From positions 1,481 through 15,081 of the forward strand of contig DAXQ01000020.1 of NCBI GenBank assembly GCA_002506485.1: DNA of 13,601 bases, written 5' to 3'. Source of the DNA: Euryarchaeota archaeon UBA136 (lineage in GTDB: Archaea; Thermoplasmatota; Poseidoniia; MGIII; CG-Epi1). Position 1 is the first letter of the stretch, and each line of letters begins with the position of its first letter. The notes beneath the pieces were generated by a model that searched no databases, was not told where the DNA came from, and saw nothing but the letters and a program-made list of their open reading frames with translations. A program made the translations under genes and the position numbers. Of the stretch, positions 11,485-13,601 are shown piece by piece.

Positions 11485-13601
11485 ATGTTTTTACAGAAAA
11501 TTGGTGAGACTGTCACCAAGAAGCCTTTGGCAATGGTGGTTGGTGTAATCGTAATCACCATCCTTATGGTTGCTCAAATAGCTCTTAATCCACAGGATGG
11601 AACTGTAAGTCAGTCCAGTTTTTTTCCAGACAATGAGGCCATAAGCGCCCTCGAGGATATAGGAGACAAATTCTCTACGGAATATCCGGTCGACATTCTG
11701 GTCTATAGTAAAAACGATGATATCCTCACCTCGGACGCATTCGTGGAGATTCTGGAAATTGAAATTGGACTGATTGGGAATGAACTGGTTGCCAACAATT
11801 CCCTGACACCCTCGAATCCGAGTACGGATATTGTTGCCCTTCCCAACTATCTGGCACCTTTTGTCGGGGGAGACGCTTCGGATCTGCAGCAGTTGAAAGG
11901 CATCTATGCCGATAAGACGGACCAGGAGATAAAGGACGCATTCAATGCCGCCAGCCAGAATCCCATGCTGGCTGGAGCCGTGATAAACATCCTTGGAGAA
12001 TATGACGGGGACAGTTCCGCCAAGGCGACCAAAATAACCATCAAGTTCGATAACAGCCAGAGAGAGGGAGAGGATACGGCCGAAGCATTCGACCGGATGG
12101 TCAGCGTCGAACTCGAGATGGACGACGTTGTCAAGGGAATGGAACTTGAAAGTGTCGAGGCCCACGCTCTGGGCCAGGCCGTTCTGGATGATGCGATCGA
12201 TGAGGCATCCAATGAGAATACTGACCAGCTTTTCATGCTGGTAATCATACTAGTGATTGGCGTATTGTTGGCCACATTCCGCTCTTTTGTAGATGTAGGA
12301 CTCACAATGTTTGCCTTGATGATGGCGATCATATGGTCTAACGGATTCGCAAGCTTGCTTCAATTCGAACCCAGTTTCTTTGCAGTGATAGTACCGATTC
12401 TGTTAGTTGGATTGGGTGTGGATTATGGAATCCATCTGGTAATGAGATACAGGGAAGAACTGGCCGAGGACTGGGACATAGACAAGGCCAGTTCCTCATC
12501 AGTCGTGTTCGTAGGCTCTGCGCTGCTACTGGCGACCACCACCACCATGGTCGGTTTCCTGTCCAACGTAGCTTCGGATATCACCCCCATAAAGGAATTC
12601 GGAATCCAGGTTGCGCTCGGCGTGCTCTCCGCATTCCTGATATTCGTCACATTCATTCCAGCCTGCCGGATACTGATCGACAGGCATTACGAATCCAAAG
12701 GGCAGAAACTTCTATCAGATACCAATGAAAAGATAACCAGGGGACGCAAAGAAGAAGGCGAACAGACCGGCCTTCTGGATCCTTTTATGACCATGGGAGC
12801 AACCGTTGCGTTAGAGAATCCGCAACGCGTTCTGGCAGTTGTAGCTGTTATCACTTTGATTACCGGATATGCGGCCATGGGAATCTCTACGGAGTTCAAT
12901 TTCAATGATTTTCTTCCTGAAGAAGTAGAGATCACGGAACATTTTCACTATTTGCAAGATGAATTCAGCACCTCGAACGAATTCTCGTTCATCTACATAA
13001 ACGGCAGTGTAGCCACCTTCGATGTTTTCAACCAGATCGACAGTACTCAGACCGAACTGTCGGATGGTGACAAATGGGTAAATCCCGACCAGTCAATGAT
13101 GTTCTCTCCTTTGAACGGGATGAGGGACCTGGCCTCGAACAATTCGGCCCTGAATCCCTTTGATTTCTACAACGAGACTTTTGAGGAACTGTTCAACTCC
13201 CACGATGCCAATGACGACCTGGTACCGGATTCCGACGAGGGGGTCCGCGAGCTCCTGGACTGGATAATGATAGGCGATGGAACTCAGGTTCCTAATATGG
13301 TCTCGAATTTCATCTATTATGATGAAGAACTGGATGACTACACGGTCGCCTACATTCTGGTGAATACCAAATCGAAGAATGCCTATTTCTCAGAGGTCAT
13401 AGAGGAACTAGAAAAAGATTCAGAAGGTCTGGAAACCCTGGAGACGGATGGCAAGGTCAATTCGGTGGTGGTCACTGGCGCTCCAGCAATAATCGATGTG
13501 GTGGTCAACACCATCAACGAGACCATGATGGGGTCCATTATCTATACCATAATCCTCTCTTTTATTCTTCTTACAGCTATCTTTTGGTATACGGACAAAC
13601 A
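11485..13601 (+). CDS. MMPL/RND-superfamily exporter (HAE3-like), C-terminus beyond window
   Basis: An open frame from ATG 11485 runs 705 codons to the right edge. Helix 1 (about residues 15-33, LAMVVGVIVITILMVAQIAL) is followed by a large extracytoplasmic domain. A five-helix bundle runs from about residue 249 to 395, including VPILLVGLGVDYGIHLVMRY with Asp313, the MMPL/RND proton-relay signature, and LLLATTTTMVGFLSNVASD. A polar cytoplasmic linker, a helix near 448-468, a second extracytoplasmic domain and the start of the next bundle (from about 682) complete the duplicated RND plan. Such pumps move lipids, hydrophobic compounds or hopanoid-like molecules using a proton gradient; the substrate here is unknown. 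ATG 11481 is out of frame, so ATG 11485 is used. From about 11690 on, base composition is visibly richer in G and C than in the rest of the window. Confidence 0.88.
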   Translation, partial: MFLQKIGETVTKKPLAMVVGVIVITILMVAQIALNPQDGTVSQSSFFPDNEAISALEDIGDKFSTEYPVDILVYSKNDDILTSDAFVEILEIEIGLIGNELVANNSLTPSNPSTDIVALPNYLAPFVGGDASDLQQLKGIYADKTDQEIKDAFNAASQNPMLAGAVINILGEYDGDSSAKATKITIKFDNSQREGEDTAEAFDRMVSVELEMDDVVKGMELESVEAHALGQAVLDDAIDEASNENTDQLFMLVIILVIGVLLATFRSFVDVGLTMFALMMAIIWSNGFASLLQFEPSFFAVIVPILLVGLGVDYGIHLVMRYREELAEDWDIDKASSSSVVFVGSALLLATTTTMVGFLSNVASDITPIKEFGIQVALGVLSAFLIFVTFIPACRILIDRHYESKGQKLLSDTNEKITRGRKEEGEQTGLLDPFMTMGATVALENPQRVLAVVAVITLITGYAAMGISTEFNFNDFLPEEVEITEHFHYLQDEFSTSNEFSFIYINGSVATFDVFNQIDSTQTELSDGDKWVNPDQSMMFSPLNGMRDLASNNSALNPFDFYNETFEELFNSHDANDDLVPDSDEGVRELLDWIMIGDGTQVPNMVSNFIYYDEELDDYTVAYILVNTKSKNAYFSEVIEELEKDSEGLETLETDGKVNSVVVTGAPAIIDVVVNTINETMMGSIIYTIILSFILLTAIFWYTDK

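Noticed and set aside
11491..12332. Long minus-strand frames opposite the exporter
   Set aside because: The plus strand carries a continuous RND/MMPL protein with clear motifs through this region; the minus frames are shadows of its codon bias.

Overview
The window looks archaeal, most plausibly a marine planktonic euryarchaeon of the Group II/III (Poseidoniia) type. That placement is inference from gene content and promoter style, not from a marker gene. TATA-like boxes sit about 22-36 bases before several start codons with no Shine-Dalgarno (leaderless transcripts), GTG and TTG starts are frequent, and coding density is very high. Some enzymes (hexameric NADP-type glutamate dehydrogenase, Mn-type superoxide dismutase) look bacterial. 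No rRNA, tRNA, CRISPR array, insertion sequence or repeat family was seen.

Layout. Positions 1-517 (minus strand): the N-terminal part of an unrecognised membrane protein that runs off the left edge, preceded by a 65-residue membrane-anchored coiled-coil protein. A 292-base AT-rich divergent spacer follows. Positions 810-4366 (plus strand) form a tight four-gene cassette: D-amino-acid oxidase (broken by one missing base in a G run), a class IV aminotransferase-fold protein with non-canonical active-site residues, a sulfotransferase-like P-loop protein, and an AlkB-type membrane di-iron hydroxylase. Then come a bleomycin-hydrolase-type C1 peptidase (4404-5741), a glutamate dehydrogenase (5791-7131) translationally coupled to an EamA/DMT transporter (7128-8045), and on the minus strand a superoxide dismutase (8027-8653, overlapping the transporter tail to tail) and an MscS channel (8699-9583). 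Divergent from MscS are a SufS/Csd-type cysteine desulfurase (9659-10855), a DUF309 protein whose natural N-terminus lies behind an in-frame TAG, and a large MMPL/RND exporter that runs off the right edge.

How the genes may work together (inference). The peptidase, D-amino-acid oxidase, aminotransferase-like protein and glutamate dehydrogenase fit amino-acid scavenging with ammonia recapture; superoxide dismutase and Fe-S supply fit an aerobic lifestyle with peroxide-generating enzymes. The best candidate for an undescribed system is the 810-4366 cassette. Its aminotransferase-like and sulfotransferase-like proteins are separate genes here but, from memory, correspond to the two halves of a fused plant protein (the 'branched-chain aminotransferase-like' proteins such as At3g05190). 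Here they are packed with an amino-acid oxidase and a membrane hydroxylase.
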